Shown: positions 26,595 through 35,744 of the stretch, one piece after another
Numbering within the stretch: the stretch's first letter is position 1
Layout: each line of letters opens with the position of its first letter
From: Metabacillus sediminilitoris
Lineage (GTDB): Bacteria; Bacillota; Bacilli; Bacillales; Bacillaceae
Reading direction: 5' to 3'
NCBI RefSeq assembly: GCF_009720625.1
Contig: NZ_CP046266.1
Span: 4,569,501 to 4,633,500 of the forward strand
DNA: 64,000 bases
Made by a program: the position numbers and the translations under genes
Notes under the pieces: model-generated
What the model saw: the letters and a program-made list of their open reading frames with translations, nothing else
Told to the model about the DNA's origin: nothing
Databases searched by the model: none

Positions 26595-28097
26595 TTAGCT
26601 TGTGCTTAACAATTGAAATGACAAAATTGTCTGTTCCGTCGAACTTTCCTTCAAGCTTAGATTTCCACCTAGTGATTTTGCTAAAAGCAAACTAAATGGT
26701 AGTCCTAAGCCAAGGCCTCTTTCAACATACTTTTTGTTTTCACCGCGATAAAACCGTTCAAAAATAAAGGGTTGTTCCTGTTTAGGTATACCATATCCAT
26801 TATCCTTTACTTCCAGACAAATAAATTGGCCATTCCTAAATAAATCCACTGAAATTTTTCCTAGTTCTCTTCCTTTTACAGCATGAAGACTATTGTTTAA
26901 TAAGTTTACTAAAATTTGTTGGACTCTTACATGATCACCTATTGCTAAAAAATGATCTTCGTGAGTAGTAAAGGTTATATTCACGTTTTCCAATAAGGGC
27001 TGATGTACAATCTCCCATTGATAAACGATTTCTTTTACTACTTGGCACATTTCAATTTTTTCTTTCATGACTTTAATGGATCCTGCACTAAAGCTATTAA
27101 AATCTAATAAATCCTCTACCATGCTTTGCAATCTTTTCGCTTCTTTTAACGACATTTGGAGAAATTCTTTTTTTCGCTCATCTGTAACAACATTATCGTT
27201 AACAGCTTGAATCAGCGCGCTTACTGATGTAATCGGTGTTTTCAATTCATGTGTTACACCTGCTAATAATTCAGTCCTTAATGCTTCAAGCTGTTTAAGA
27301 CGCTTCGCCATCTCATTAAACGAAACGACTAGTTGATGCAGTTCTTTTTCTTGAACATCTTCGTTTAACTCAATCTCATAATTCCCTCTCATTAGCTCAC
27401 CAGCTGCATCTGCTACTTGTTCGACTGGTCTAGCTAATTTCCTTGATAAAGAATAGATCACAAACCACCCTAAAATAGCTAAACCTCCTAGAAGCAAGCC
27501 TAGTAACTGATATTCTTCTGGATTTATATTTGTTAAAGCTGAAATTGGTTGAATGATGATGACAGCCCCAATTGTATCTTCTTCAAAAACGATAGGTGAT
27601 ATGATTGCAAACTCAGTTCGATTGTCTGCTGAAGATATTTTCTCTACGGTTAATTCTTTAGGGATTTTCATCAATTGGATGAGCTCCAAATGTTGTTGCT
27701 CTTGTTTTCCAGGACCCATTTTCCCTGGTCCAGGTGATAGGATATCCCCTTCATTCGTTTTTATATAATAATTTAACGGCTCTCTACTATTAAGAAATTT
27801 CTCCCTTTCCTCTAAAATAAAAGGAAGCCGAGGACTTATAATAATCTTGCCTGTTTCATCAACCGATCGATCAGACAGTTCTTGAGCAAATAACTTTGTT
27901 AATTGTAATTTACTTTCGATCGTGTTATGTCTAATCCAAAAGATCGATACAACGGCAATTAAGATCAAACCGATGATTAATGTGATTAAATACCGCCTTG
28001 TCCAATAATATAATAGTGGGGTTTTTGATTTCTTTTTATTGAATATAGAATTGGTAACCCAATCCGCGAAGCGTCTTAATCTCTCCATATGATGCAT
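26595..28097 (-). CDS. Sensor histidine kinase of the OmpR-type pair
   Basis: About 500 residues: membrane helix (about 35-52), extracytoplasmic sensor (about 53-190, with an odd Pro/Gly/Lys stretch SPGPGKMGPGK), second helix (about 195-215), HAMP, HisKA with VTHELKTPITS, and HATPase (NNSLHAV, DNGYGIP, GLGLGLPFS). It overlaps the response-regulator gene by about 60 bp; the start may be the ATG at 28097 or 28088. It probably works with the ABC exporter encoded upstream. Confidence 0.88.
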   Translation of the reverse strand: MHHMERLRRFADWVTNSIFNKKKSKTPLLYYWTRRYLITLIIGLILIAVVSIFWIRHNTIESKLQLTKLFAQELSDRSVDETGKIIISPRLPFILEEREKFLNSREPLNYYIKTNEGDILSPGPGKMGPGKQEQQHLELIQLMKIPKELTVEKISSADNRTEFAIISPIVFEEDTIGAVIIIQPISALTNINPEEYQLLGLLLGGLAILGWFVIYSLSRKLARPVEQVADAAGELMRGNYEIELNEDVQEKELHQLVVSFNEMAKRLKQLEALRTELLAGVTHELKTPITSVSALIQAVNDNVVTDERKKEFLQMSLKEAKRLQSMVEDLLDFNSFSAGSIKVMKEKIEMCQVVKEIVYQWEIVHQPLLENVNITFTTHEDHFLAIGDHVRVQQILVNLLNNSLHAVKGRELGKISVDLFRNGQFICLEVKDNGYGIPKQEQPFIFERFYRGENKKYVERGLGLGLPFSLLLAKSLGGNLSLKESSTEQTILSFQLLSTS

Positions 28098-28716
28098 CCC
28101 ACCCGCTTAGTAATTTACGAATTCGTTTTATTGCAAGATCGACCGCTCTATCGCTTCCTTCATAATCATAGCCCCATACATTTTCAATTAATCGCTCACG
28201 TGTAAAGGTTTGATTCGGATGCCCTGCTAAAAATAAAAACAAGGATAAATCTCTTGGTGTCAATTGAATCTCAATGCCATTTATGAAAACCTGGTGTGAA
28301 AGAAAATTAATTTTAAGTGTTCCATAAAGCTTTACTTTTTCTGTTTCTTCCAGCTGGGGAGATCGTCTTAATACTGCACTAACTCTTGCTAGTACTTCTT
28401 CCGCTGCAAATGGCTTCGTTATATAATCATCTGCACCGCCGTCAAAGCCTTGTAATTTTTGATTCATATCTGACAGGGCTGTAATCATAATGACCGGACA
28501 AGAGCTTTTCTCACGAATTTTTTCTAAAACTGCCCAGCCATCAAGCATGGGCATCATAATATCTAATAAAATAAGTGCAGGGTTTACTTCTTCATTTTTT
28601 TGTAATGCTTCGACACCATTGTATGCATAGTGAACGACATATCCCTCTTTTTCTAAATATGCACCAAGTACCATTGAAATGGCGATTTCATCTTCTACAA
28701 CTAAAATTGATTTCAT
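28036..28716 (-). CDS. OmpR-family response regulator
   Basis: 226 residues. Receiver domain with phospho-acceptor Asp52 in LLDIMMP, the switch Thr in MITALSD and Lys in YITKPF; C-terminal winged-helix domain with LTPRDLSLF, RERLIENVWGYDYEGSDRAVDLAIKRIRKLL. It is followed by its kinase. A CTGACA direct repeat with 11-bp period upstream of the ABC exporter (31972-31989) is a good candidate target. Confidence 0.9.
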   Translation of the reverse strand: MKSILVVEDEIAISMVLGAYLEKEGYVVHYAYNGVEALQKNEEVNPALILLDIMMPMLDGWAVLEKIREKSSCPVIMITALSDMNQKLQGFDGGADDYITKPFAAEEVLARVSAVLRRSPQLEETEKVKLYGTLKINFLSHQVFINGIEIQLTPRDLSLFLFLAGHPNQTFTRERLIENVWGYDYEGSDRAVDLAIKRIRKLLSGWDASYGEIKTLRGLGYQFYIQ

Positions 28717-28866
28717 TGCCTTTTTCCTTTTTCTTTAGATTATAACTTAATTTTAGTCAAAACTCCGCTTATGTTAAAATGGATACATTTCATTTGAATG
28801 AAAGAATAGTAGTGGAAAGCTAACACTAATAATGTTCTTTATTGGTTATGTTACTAACCTATATAG

Positions 28867-28913
28867 AAAAAAGGAGTTTGACATTTTCTTTGTCATCCCC
28901 CTTACATCGATTT
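28867..28913 (-). terminator. Terminator after the ABC exporter operon
   Basis: Imperfect hairpin AAGGGGGATGACA / TGTCAAACTCCTT followed by six Ts on the minus strand, between the permease gene and the response-regulator gene. Confidence 0.65.
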
Positions 28914-28915
28914 TA

Positions 28916-30091
28916 TTAGTGCCTTAAAGCTTCTAAAGGACTTAAATTTGCTGCTTTGTTTGCAGGAAAAATACCAAAGGCAACTCCAATCACGATCGAG
29001 AAGCTTACTGCCACTCCAACTGCCAACCAGGAAATAGAGACCGCCATATCTAATATGATGGATAGCGCCTCTGCACTGCCAATTCCGATTAAGACACCAA
29101 GTAATCCTCCAAGACCACTTAAGACGGTTGCCTCGATTAAAAATTGTGTTAAGATATCTTTCTTCTTTGCGCCTATTGCTTTGCGAATTCCTATTTCTCT
29201 CGTTCTTTCTGTTACAGATACTAACATGATATTCATAATGCCAATTCCACCGACAATAAGTGAGATTCCAGCTATGCCTGCAAGTAAAAGGGTCATCGTA
29301 TCTGTTACAGATGTTAATGCTTCTGCTATATCTGATTGATTACGAACATTGTAGCTTGTTTCATCACCGCTAAATTGGTTGTACAAAAATCGTTCTATTT
29401 TTTCCATACCAATTTCAACTGTCTCTTCTGAAGCCATTTTTACATCGACTGAATTGATTACTGTTTGCCCTAAAAAGCGTTGTGCAGTTGTAAACGGGAT
29501 AAGAACCATATCATCAACAGAGCCTTGCAACTCTTCACCTTGTTCAGAGAGTACGCCGACTACTTTAAATGTTGTTCCATCTATTTTCACTTCATTACCG
29601 ACAGAACTTGTAAAACCAAATAGCTCAGTTGCTACATTAGAGCCTAATACGACTACTTTATTACGATTTTCTTGGTCAATGTCCAAAATGAATCGTCCGG
29701 AGCTAATTGTTGTCATCTGCACATCCTCATATGCAGGGGTTACTCCACTAATAGAGACACTATCCTTACTAGTTGTTCCATTTTTAACTGTACCGCTTCC
29801 AGAGACCGTTGGAGATACAGCCTCTACTTCCGAGTATTCTTCAAATGCCATTACCTCATCATAATCGACTACTTCTTCCGTTGTAGAATTCCCCTGGATA
29901 TTGACTGACACCATTGTTGTCCCTAATGAGGATACATCATCTGAAACGGATTGGGATGCACCCTGCCCCAACGAGACAAGGGCAATTACCGCGGAAACCC
30001 CAATGATAATACCTAGCATCGTTAGAAAGGCTCTAAGTTTGTTTGATACAATATTTTTATAAGCGATTTTTACGGCTTGACCTAATTTCAA
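28916..30091 (-). CDS. yknZ: MacB/YknZ-type ABC transporter permease
   Basis: 391 residues: N-terminal helix (LRAFLTMLGIIIGVSAVIALVSLGQGA), extracytoplasmic MacB_PCD domain (about 45-240), and three FtsX-type helices with the conserved TERTREIGIRKAIGA. It overlaps the ATPase stop by 4 bp. Together with the adaptor and ATPase it resembles B. subtilis YknXYZ, an exporter protecting against the SdpC toxin. The actual cargo is not shown by sequence. Confidence 0.88.
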   Translation of the reverse strand: MKLGQAVKIAYKNIVSNKLRAFLTMLGIIIGVSAVIALVSLGQGASQSVSDDVSSLGTTMVSVNIQGNSTTEEVVDYDEVMAFEEYSEVEAVSPTVSGSGTVKNGTTSKDSVSISGVTPAYEDVQMTTISSGRFILDIDQENRNKVVVLGSNVATELFGFTSSVGNEVKIDGTTFKVVGVLSEQGEELQGSVDDMVLIPFTTAQRFLGQTVINSVDVKMASEETVEIGMEKIERFLYNQFSGDETSYNVRNQSDIAEALTSVTDTMTLLLAGIAGISLIVGGIGIMNIMLVSVTERTREIGIRKAIGAKKKDILTQFLIEATVLSGLGGLLGVLIGIGSAEALSIILDMAVSISWLAVGVAVSFSIVIGVAFGIFPANKAANLSPLEALRH

Positions 30092-30789
30092 TGAACAAGC
30101 GCCTCCGTTCTCTCGGTGATTTTTCCATCTTGAATCCGGATGACTCGTTTTGCTTGTTTGGCAATCTCTAAATCATGTGTTATTAAAATGATCGTGTGAC
30201 CTTGTTCATTTAATTCTTTTATTAATTTCATCACTTCAATTCCTGTTTTACTATCCAGGGCACCTGTTGGTTCATCAGCAAGTAAAAGAGGTGGATTTCC
30301 AGCAAGAGCGCGAGCAATCGCTACACGTTGCTGCTGTCCTCCTGATAATTCTGTTGGCCGATGACCTGCACGTTCAGCCAAACCGACCTTTTTTAGCGCA
30401 CCCATGACAATTTCCTTTCTACTATTGCCATTTAATCCTCGATAAATGAGAGGTAGTTCTACATTTTCATAAGCAGATTGTTTTGATAATAGATTAAATG
30501 ATTGAAAGATGAACCCGATTTTCTGATTTCGTACATCTGCTAATTGCTTTTGTTTTAATGAAAAGACATTCTTCCCATCTAATAGATATTCACCAGAGTC
30601 AGGGACATCAAGGCACCCAATCATATTCATAAGAGTCGACTTACCAGATCCTGATGGCCCGATAATGGCGATAAAGTCTCCTTTATTAACTGAAAAACTG
30701 ACACCATCCAGTGCTTTTACTGTTTCACCGCCAAGGGTATAATATTTACTGACATTTCGAATGTCAACAATTCGTTGCTCCTCAATCAT
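30088..30789 (-). CDS. yknY: MacB/YknY-type ABC transporter ATPase
   Basis: 233 residues with Walker [15 protein letters not shown]-loop FIFQSFNL, signature [15 protein letters not shown], Walker [14 protein letters not shown] and H-loop ITHD. It is the LolD/MacB subfamily. ATGA overlaps on both sides show tight translational coupling with the adaptor and permease. Confidence 0.93.
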   Translation of the reverse strand: MIEEQRIVDIRNVSKYYTLGGETVKALDGVSFSVNKGDFIAIIGPSGSGKSTLMNMIGCLDVPDSGEYLLDGKNVFSLKQKQLADVRNQKIGFIFQSFNLLSKQSAYENVELPLIYRGLNGNSRKEIVMGALKKVGLAERAGHRPTELSGGQQQRVAIARALAGNPPLLLADEPTGALDSKTGIEVMKLIKELNEQGHTIILITHDLEIAKQAKRVIRIQDGKITERTEALVH

Positions 30790-31820
30790 TGACCAGTACC
30801 TCCTCTATTTCCACCTTGTCCCATATTGCCTCCTGGCATTTCACTGCCTGGGAATCCGCCTTTCATCATCTCTCTCATATTTTCCTCAGAATCATCACTT
30901 GATTGAAGTGTAGGCAGAATAACTTCCTCTCCTTCACTTAAACCGCTAATAATTTCAGCAACTTCTTCATTTTGGAGACCAACTTCAACTGTTTTTTGAG
31001 TTCCTTGTGGTGCAGCACTCTCTATGTCAGCTGTTTTTGTATCTGAACTTGATTGCTGTTCATTTTCAGGTGTACTTCCTTCTTCCTCACTAGCTGAAGC
31101 TTGAACATAATATTGGTCACCTTGTTTTTGAACAGCTTCAATTGGAACCGTTATGACATTTTGCTTACTTTCCGTTGTAATGACTGCCTCTGCTGTCATT
31201 CCTACTTTCATACCTTTTGGTTCATTAATCTTTACATTTACAGCATATTGCGCGACACTACTGCTCTCTGATTCATTTGCTTCTTTAGGTACGCTAGTTA
31301 CAGTGCCGGTGAACTCTATATCAGGCAGTGCACTTACATCGATCTTTGCTGTTTGTCCAACTTTCACCTTAGAAATATCTAGTTCATCAACATTTACAAC
31401 CATTTCTAAATGATTATAATCTGTTACTTCAATTAACTCAGTTCCCATCGAAACTGTGTCTTCCTCTTTTACGTTCAATGTTGTGACTTCTCCTGAAAAT
31501 GGAGCTTCAATTGGATCAAGATCATCATCTTCAAATGTGATTAAATCTTCGCCTTCTTCAACTGTTTCACCAACTGCAACTAATACCTCTTCTACAACGG
31601 CATTATTTTCTTCAGCTTTGATGATTTCTTTATTAATAGTAGAAATGCTTCCTGTCCCGCTTACTGTCACATCTATATTTCCTACTTCTGCAACCGCTGT
31701 TTGAGTTTGTATGACAGGTGCGCTAGCTTCTTGTGTTTTGCTATTGTATATTCCATAAGCTGTTGCTCCTCCCCCTATGATAACAACTACCACTACGAGA
31801 CTTAGTATCCATTTTTTCAT
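30786..31820 (-). CDS. yknX: RND/HlyD-type adaptor subunit (YknX-like)
   Basis: 344 residues. One N-terminal membrane anchor (ILSLVVVVVIIGGGATAYG), a barrel-sandwich domain without the long coiled coil, beta-barrel domain, and a Gly/Met/Asn-rich tail (FPGSEMPGGNMGQGGNRGG). The ATG at 31820 follows AAAGGAAGGAAG; the upstream extension in frame would translate this site. It is the first gene of the exporter operon. The symbol is by architecture, not proven orthology. Confidence 0.85.
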   Translation of the reverse strand: MKKWILSLVVVVVIIGGGATAYGIYNSKTQEASAPVIQTQTAVAEVGNIDVTVSGTGSISTINKEIIKAEENNAVVEEVLVAVGETVEEGEDLITFEDDDLDPIEAPFSGEVTTLNVKEEDTVSMGTELIEVTDYNHLEMVVNVDELDISKVKVGQTAKIDVSALPDIEFTGTVTSVPKEANESESSSVAQYAVNVKINEPKGMKVGMTAEAVITTESKQNVITVPIEAVQKQGDQYYVQASASEEEGSTPENEQQSSSDTKTADIESAAPQGTQKTVEVGLQNEEVAEIISGLSEGEEVILPTLQSSDDSEENMREMMKGGFPGSEMPGGNMGQGGNRGGTGQ

Positions 31821-32396
31821 TTTTTTCTTCCTTCCTTTATTAATTAGTAGATTATTTTTCAACTCGAAACTCCTTTTCTAAATACTGTCCTCCTTTATAA
31901 ATAAAAGGTCATTATATTGTGATGAATGACTGATGCTTGCTGTTAACATTTATTAGAATACGTCTCGATTGTGTCAGGTAAATGTCAGGATGAATTTTTT
32001 ATACACAAAAAACCTTAGCTCCAAAATAGAGTTAAGGTTGATTCGATCAAAACACCTCTTATTCATCCTCCGTTCCCCTTACTATCTGCCACCTTTCCAT
32101 TGTATAATGGGTAATTGAGCTCATAACATAATGCATACATCATACAAATTTTATTATTCTAAGAATGAAGGAAATCCTTAGATTGATATTTCACTTTCGT
32201 GGATACCTATTATCCCATTTGTGTGATAGAGTATCTTGCAGCAAATAAGATTTTCTTTCCAATAATGGGCTAAACGCTATTTCCCACTCGTTTCTTTATC
32301 TCAATAGAAACATTTACCAACTTTAAAGTTAAATAAAAAACATGAATATGATAAAATATCGTTTAAGCATAAAAAATCCATTTAGAAGGTTTGATC
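31821..32396. other. 576-bp intergenic region between the exporter operon and desK
   Basis: It holds the exporter promoter: a TATAAT at 31916-31911, a CTGACA direct repeat at 31972-31989, and a hairpin followed by Ts on the minus strand at 32010-32040 (arms AACCTTA and TAAGGTT), perhaps an insulating terminator. The remainder toward desK shows no ORF and no clear element beyond AT-rich promoter-like DNA. Confidence 0.5.
31972..31989 (-). promoter_or_regulatory. Direct repeat, candidate response-regulator site
   Basis: On the plus strand TGTCAGG-TAAA-TGTCAGG; read on the minus strand CTGACA-N5-CTGACA, an 11-bp period typical of OmpR/PhoP-type regulators binding as tandem dimers. It lies about 150 bp upstream of the adaptor gene and upstream of a TATAAT, so the adjacent two-component system probably drives the exporter. 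Confidence 0.5.
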
Positions 32397-33533
32397 ATGA
32401 AAAAAAGACGTGTAATATTCCAAAAAAGTAATGGTATTTCCCCATATATTTGGGCATTTCTTAGTGTTCTACCGTTTTATTATATTTTTAAATCATCCTC
32501 TATGATTGAAATTATCATTGGTATCATACTGACTATTTTGTTTTTTATTTCGTATCGTTTTGCTTACATATCGAAAAATTGGTCCGTTTATTTGTGGTCA
32601 AGCATCCTAATCGGTATCTCCATCACGTTGTCTTATTTGTTTTACTATGTCTATTTTTCTCTTTATATTGCCTACCTTGTTGGTAATATAAAAAAACGGC
32701 TTGCTTTTATCTTGCTATATATTCTTCATTTACTTGGGACAATTGTTTCCATCTACTTGACAATTATGCAGATAGAGGAATTATTTCTGCAGCAATTGCC
32801 ATTTGTCATTATTATGAGTATAAGTGTCATCTTACTTCCTTTCAGCATCTATAATAGAAAGGAACGGGGCCAGCTTCAAGAAAAACTGGAAGATGCTAAC
32901 AAAAAGATTTCCGAGCTCGTGAAAGTAGAAGAACGACAACGTATAGCTAGGGATCTTCATGATACACTTGGGCAAAAGCTCTCACTGATTGGGTTAAAGA
33001 GTGATTTAGCTAGAAAATTAATTTACAAAGATCCAGAACAGGCTCAGAACGAAATGAAAGATGTTCAACAGACGGCAAGAACCGCATTAAATGAAGTCCG
33101 AAATCTAGTATCAGAAATGCGCGGCATTCGATTAAAAGACGAAATCAAGCACATTGAACAAATACTCGAAGCAGCGCAAATTCATTTTGTATGTGATCAA
33201 GAATTTTCACTTAAAAATGTCCCATTGTTAACTGAAAATATTCTCAGCATGTGTTTGAAGGAAGCAGTGAACAATGTTGTAAGACATAGTGGTGCATCTA
33301 CTTGTTTTATCACATTCAAACAGTCTCGAAACTTGATTCAAATAATGGTTAAGGATGACGGTATTGGCAAAATAACAAAGGATAACTTCACTAGAGGAAA
33401 CGGCCTGACAGGAATGACTGAACGCCTAGAGTTTGTTAACGGAAGTTTGGAAATTTATTCAAGGGAAGGAACAACCTTACTTATTAAAGTACCGAACGTT
33501 GTGATGCAGACAGATAAGGAGGAGCTTACATGA
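32397..33533 (+). CDS. desK: Sensor histidine kinase DesK
   Basis: 378 residues. A membrane thermosensor region of four to five helices (about 15-150), then a linker coiled coil (QEKLEDANKKISELVKVEERQ), HisKA_3 with RIARDLHDTLGQKLSLIGLKSDLARKLI, and HATPase. The stretch around the phospho-His is nearly the same as B. subtilis DesK, which senses membrane thickness or cold. The ATG at 32397 follows AGAAGG. It overlaps desR by 4 bp. The desaturase gene des is not next to it here. Confidence 0.92.
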   Translation: MKKRRVIFQKSNGISPYIWAFLSVLPFYYIFKSSSMIEIIIGIILTILFFISYRFAYISKNWSVYLWSSILIGISITLSYLFYYVYFSLYIAYLVGNIKKRLAFILLYILHLLGTIVSIYLTIMQIEELFLQQLPFVIIMSISVILLPFSIYNRKERGQLQEKLEDANKKISELVKVEERQRIARDLHDTLGQKLSLIGLKSDLARKLIYKDPEQAQNEMKDVQQTARTALNEVRNLVSEMRGIRLKDEIKHIEQILEAAQIHFVCDQEFSLKNVPLLTENILSMCLKEAVNNVVRHSGASTCFITFKQSRNLIQIMVKDDGIGKITKDNFTRGNGLTGMTERLEFVNGSLEIYSREGTTLLIKVPNVVMQTDKEELT

Positions 33534-34129
33534 TTCGAATTGTCATTGCTGAAGATCAACAAATGCTTTTAGGAGCATTGGGTTCACTACTCAATTTAGA
33601 AGATGACATGGAAGTTGTTGGGAAAGCTAGTAATGGAGAAGAAGCCGTTGCACTGGTTCAAAAGTTTCAACCTGATATTTGCATTACAGATATAGAAATG
33701 CCTGGAATGACTGGACTTGAGGCAGCGGAAGTCCTCAAGGATACTGGCTGCAAAATCATTATTTTAACAACCTTTTCGCGATCTGGTTACTTCCAAAGAG
33801 CATTAAAAGCTGGTGTTAGCGGCTATTTATTGAAAGATAGCCCAAGTGATGAACTAGCCAATTCAATCAGAAGCATTATGCAAGGCCGGAGAATTTACGC
33901 CCCAGAATTAATGGATGATGTATACAGTGAAGAAAACCCGCTCACTGAGCGTGAAAAGGAAGTTTTAGAGCTCGTTGCAGACGGAAAGAATACAAAAGAA
34001 ATTGCCGATCAGCTCAGCATCAAAACCGGAACGGTGCGTAACTATATTTCAACGATATTAGAGAAACTTGACGTTAAAAATCGTATAGAGGCCATTACAC
34101 AATCAAAGGAAAAAGGTTGGTTTAAATAA
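33530..34129 (+). CDS. desR: Response regulator DesR
   Basis: 199 residues, NarL/FixJ type: receiver with Asp54 in ITDIEMPGMTG and a C-terminal LuxR HTH (LTEREKEVLELVADGKNTKEIADQL, VRNYISTILEKL). DesR activates des, encoding the acyl-lipid desaturase, when phosphorylated by DesK. No des gene is adjacent in the window, so the target must lie elsewhere if present. Confidence 0.92.
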   Translation: MIRIVIAEDQQMLLGALGSLLNLEDDMEVVGKASNGEEAVALVQKFQPDICITDIEMPGMTGLEAAEVLKDTGCKIIILTTFSRSGYFQRALKAGVSGYLLKDSPSDELANSIRSIMQGRRIYAPELMDDVYSEENPLTEREKEVLELVADGKNTKEIADQLSIKTGTVRNYISTILEKLDVKNRIEAITQSKEKGWFK

Positions 34130-34142
34130 AAGAAGGTATTCT

Positions 34143-34198
34143 AAAAAAGCATGTAGGAAAGCTCACCACTTAAAGTGACTTTGTCTACATGCTTTTTG
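34143..34198. terminator. Bidirectional terminator between desR and yqjG
   Basis: Hairpin with arms AAAAAGCATGTAG and CTACATGCTTTTT between convergent genes, with A/T runs on both sides. Confidence 0.85.
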
Positions 34199-34202
34199 TG
34201 TT

Positions 34203-35006
34203 TTAATTCATTGTTTCTTCAACAAAAGTATTTTTACTTTTCTTCATCATTTTCAATACGAATTGTTGCAAAATCATAAAGAGACTGCCGACAATCCAAT
34301 ATAGTGGGATTGCTGCAGGAGCTCCTGTTGAAAAGACTGCCATCATGATCGGTGAAAGATATTTCATCAAAGCCATTTGCGGATTTGCTTTTACAGCTTC
34401 TCTCACGGATAGAGAGCTTTGGATATAGCTAGTTACAGCAACTAAAATTGGAAGAATAAAGAATGGATCTGAATGGCCGAGATTAAACCATAAAAAATTA
34501 TGAGTTGAAATCTCATGTGTTCTAACAATTGCATAGTAAAAAGCAATGAGAATTGGAAACTGAATGAGCATTGGTAAACATCCCATAGATAATGGGTTTA
34601 CTTTATGTCTTTGATAAAGGGCGATTATTTCTTCTTGAAGCTTTCTTTGGGAAGACTCGTCCTTTGATTTATATTTTTCCTTTAAAGCTTGAATTTCCGG
34701 TGATAATCCCTTCATTTTCTCTTGGCTTTTTACTTGCGAAAGCATTAATGGCAATAGACATAATCTTACCACAATTGTCACAAGAATTATGGATAATCCA
34801 TAATTGCCATGAAAAAACGATGCAACAAATGCCAAGATTGAAGAAAATGTATAAATAAAATAATGATCCCAAATCCCCGGACTCTCAGGTGTGATTGGAG
34901 CTTGGTTTATTCCACATCCTGATAGAACAAGTAAAAGGGCTGCACAAAGAAGAATTACCTTATATTTTTTTAAAATGATGAGCATATGGTTTTTTATTTT
35001 TTTCAT
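34203..35006 (-). CDS. yqjG: Membrane protein insertase YidC2/YqjG
   Basis: 267 residues. Lipoprotein signal with lipobox LSGCG, then five membrane helices of the YidC/Oxa1 family; the conserved groove arginine lies in ILVTIVVRLCLLPLML. The ATG at 35006 lies after a GAAGGAGGAAA ribosome site that is predicted to be hidden in a hairpin formed with the upstream leader ORF. The MifM-like leader directly upstream identifies it as the regulated paralogue rather than SpoIIIJ. Confidence 0.9.
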   Translation of the reverse strand: MKKIKNHMLIILKKYKVILLCAALLLVLSGCGINQAPITPESPGIWDHYFIYTFSSILAFVASFFHGNYGLSIILVTIVVRLCLLPLMLSQVKSQEKMKGLSPEIQALKEKYKSKDESSQRKLQEEIIALYQRHKVNPLSMGCLPMLIQFPILIAFYYAIVRTHEISTHNFLWFNLGHSDPFFILPILVAVTSYIQSSLSVREAVKANPQMALMKYLSPIMMAVFSTGAPAAIPLYWIVGSLFMILQQFVLKMMKKSKNTFVEETMN

Positions 35007-35316
35007 GAAATGTATTTCCTCCTTCAAACTGTTGTAAAAACAAATTTAAGGAGAAAACATGGTCTGTTTCATCACTCGCCGGTGCTTCTTTACGTTTTAT
35101 GACTGTTGTTACATGTTGTTGCAGCTGAAATCCATTGCAAGATAAATTTTGTCCTTCAGGTCGAATTTTTGTAATGAATTCCTTAAAAGAAACTGATATT
35201 TGACCAGTTACTGGTAAATGTTGCGTAAGTTTTAACAATACCCAGCCAAAACAATAAATCGTTAAACACGTTGTAAACAGCAAATGAATAATATCTGAAG
35301 AAAATTCTAATTCCAT
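34960..35316 (-). CDS. mifM: MifM-like translation-arrest leader of yqjG
   Basis: 118 codons; the ATG follows GGGAGGTGAGCAT. One N-terminal membrane helix (IIHLLFTTCLTIYCFGWVLL) is followed by a hydrophilic tail with an acidic cluster SDETDH near residues 80-86. The ORF runs 47 bp into yqjG. In B. subtilis MifM monitors SpoIIIJ by stalling and so unmasks the yqjG ribosome site. Here TTTTCTCCTTAAA (about 35045-35057) can pair with TTTGAAGGAGGAAA before yqjG. Identity rests on position, topology and this hairpin. Confidence 0.78.
   Translation of the reverse strand: MELEFSSDIIHLLFTTCLTIYCFGWVLLKLTQHLPVTGQISVSFKEFITKIRPEGQNLSCNGFQLQQHVTTVIKRKEAPASDETDHVFSLNLFLQQFEGGNTFHEKNKKPYAHHFKKI
35019..35058 (-). 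promoter_or_regulatory. Shine-Dalgarno-masking hairpin for yqjG inside mifM
   Basis: On the message, UUUC-UCCUU-AAA pairs with UUU-G-AAGGA-G-GAAA, giving about 12 base pairs with bulged Gs and a loop of about 15 bases. It sequesters the yqjG ribosome site, as in the B. subtilis MifM-YqjG circuit. A ribosome stalled a few codons upstream would melt it. Confidence 0.65.
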
Positions 35317-35351
35317 ATGCTCACCTCCCTTGAGTGATTATTTATTTTTTC

Positions 35352-35453
35352 TTATAGTGTATCATCATTCCGAATAACCTTTCCTACAATATATAAAGCT
35401 CCAGTAATCATAATGTTGCTAGCCGCGAAAATGGCTAAGCTTTCCTCGAGCAG
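35352..35453 (-). pseudogene. Possible C-terminal remnant of folylpolyglutamate synthase
   Basis: An open stretch of 33 codons, preceded by an in-frame stop and lacking a start, reads LLEESLAIFAASNIMITG then ALYIVGKVIRN. The ITG(S/A)LYxVGxV ending resembles the last strand and helix of FolC. No upstream coding remainder is recognisable. This is a short match, so it is tentative. Confidence 0.35.
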
Positions 35454-35504
35454 TCATTTCATTAAAATCGACAATGAAATTTTAACATCATCGCCTTACT
35501 TAAA

Positions 35505-35545
35505 AAAGCACCATGTATGATATTCATTTCAATACATGGTGCTAA
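35505..35545 (-). terminator. Terminator after the YkvS-type pair
   Basis: Perfect hairpin with arms AGCACCATGTAT and ATACATGGTGCT followed by T-rich DNA on the minus strand. Confidence 0.85.
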
Positions 35546-35585
35546 ATATATATTCAATTCTTTTATATTAATAAAAAAACGTTCA

Positions 35586-35744
35586 TTAACTATCACCTTT
35601 TAATAGCTTATAATCCGATAATGGTAATGTTATAATCTTCCCGCCTATTTGTACATGCACAGTATCTTTAAAAATTGCTTTTACGATACCTTTTAATGAG
35701 ATCGTTGAATCCACAGTTATCGGCATTTTAGAATCAGTTGTCAT
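35586..35744 (-). CDS. Small hypothetical beta-rich protein after ykvS
   Basis: 52 residues: MTTDSKMPITVDSTISLKG then IVKAIFKDTVHVQIGG, ending LSDYKLLKGDS. The pattern of short strands resembles a small SH3-like fold such as DUF2187. It overlaps the upstream gene by 11 bp and has GAGGAAGGTG as ribosome site within it, so the two are coupled. Missed by length-limited searches. Function unknown. Confidence 0.65.
   Translation of the reverse strand: MTTDSKMPITVDSTISLKGIVKAIFKDTVHVQIGGKIITLPLSDYKLLKGDS

Noticed and set aside
29379..29864. 161-codon plus-strand ORF
   Set aside because: Lies wholly antisense to the YknZ-type permease domain, has no ribosome site and no recognisable protein pattern; a shadow frame.
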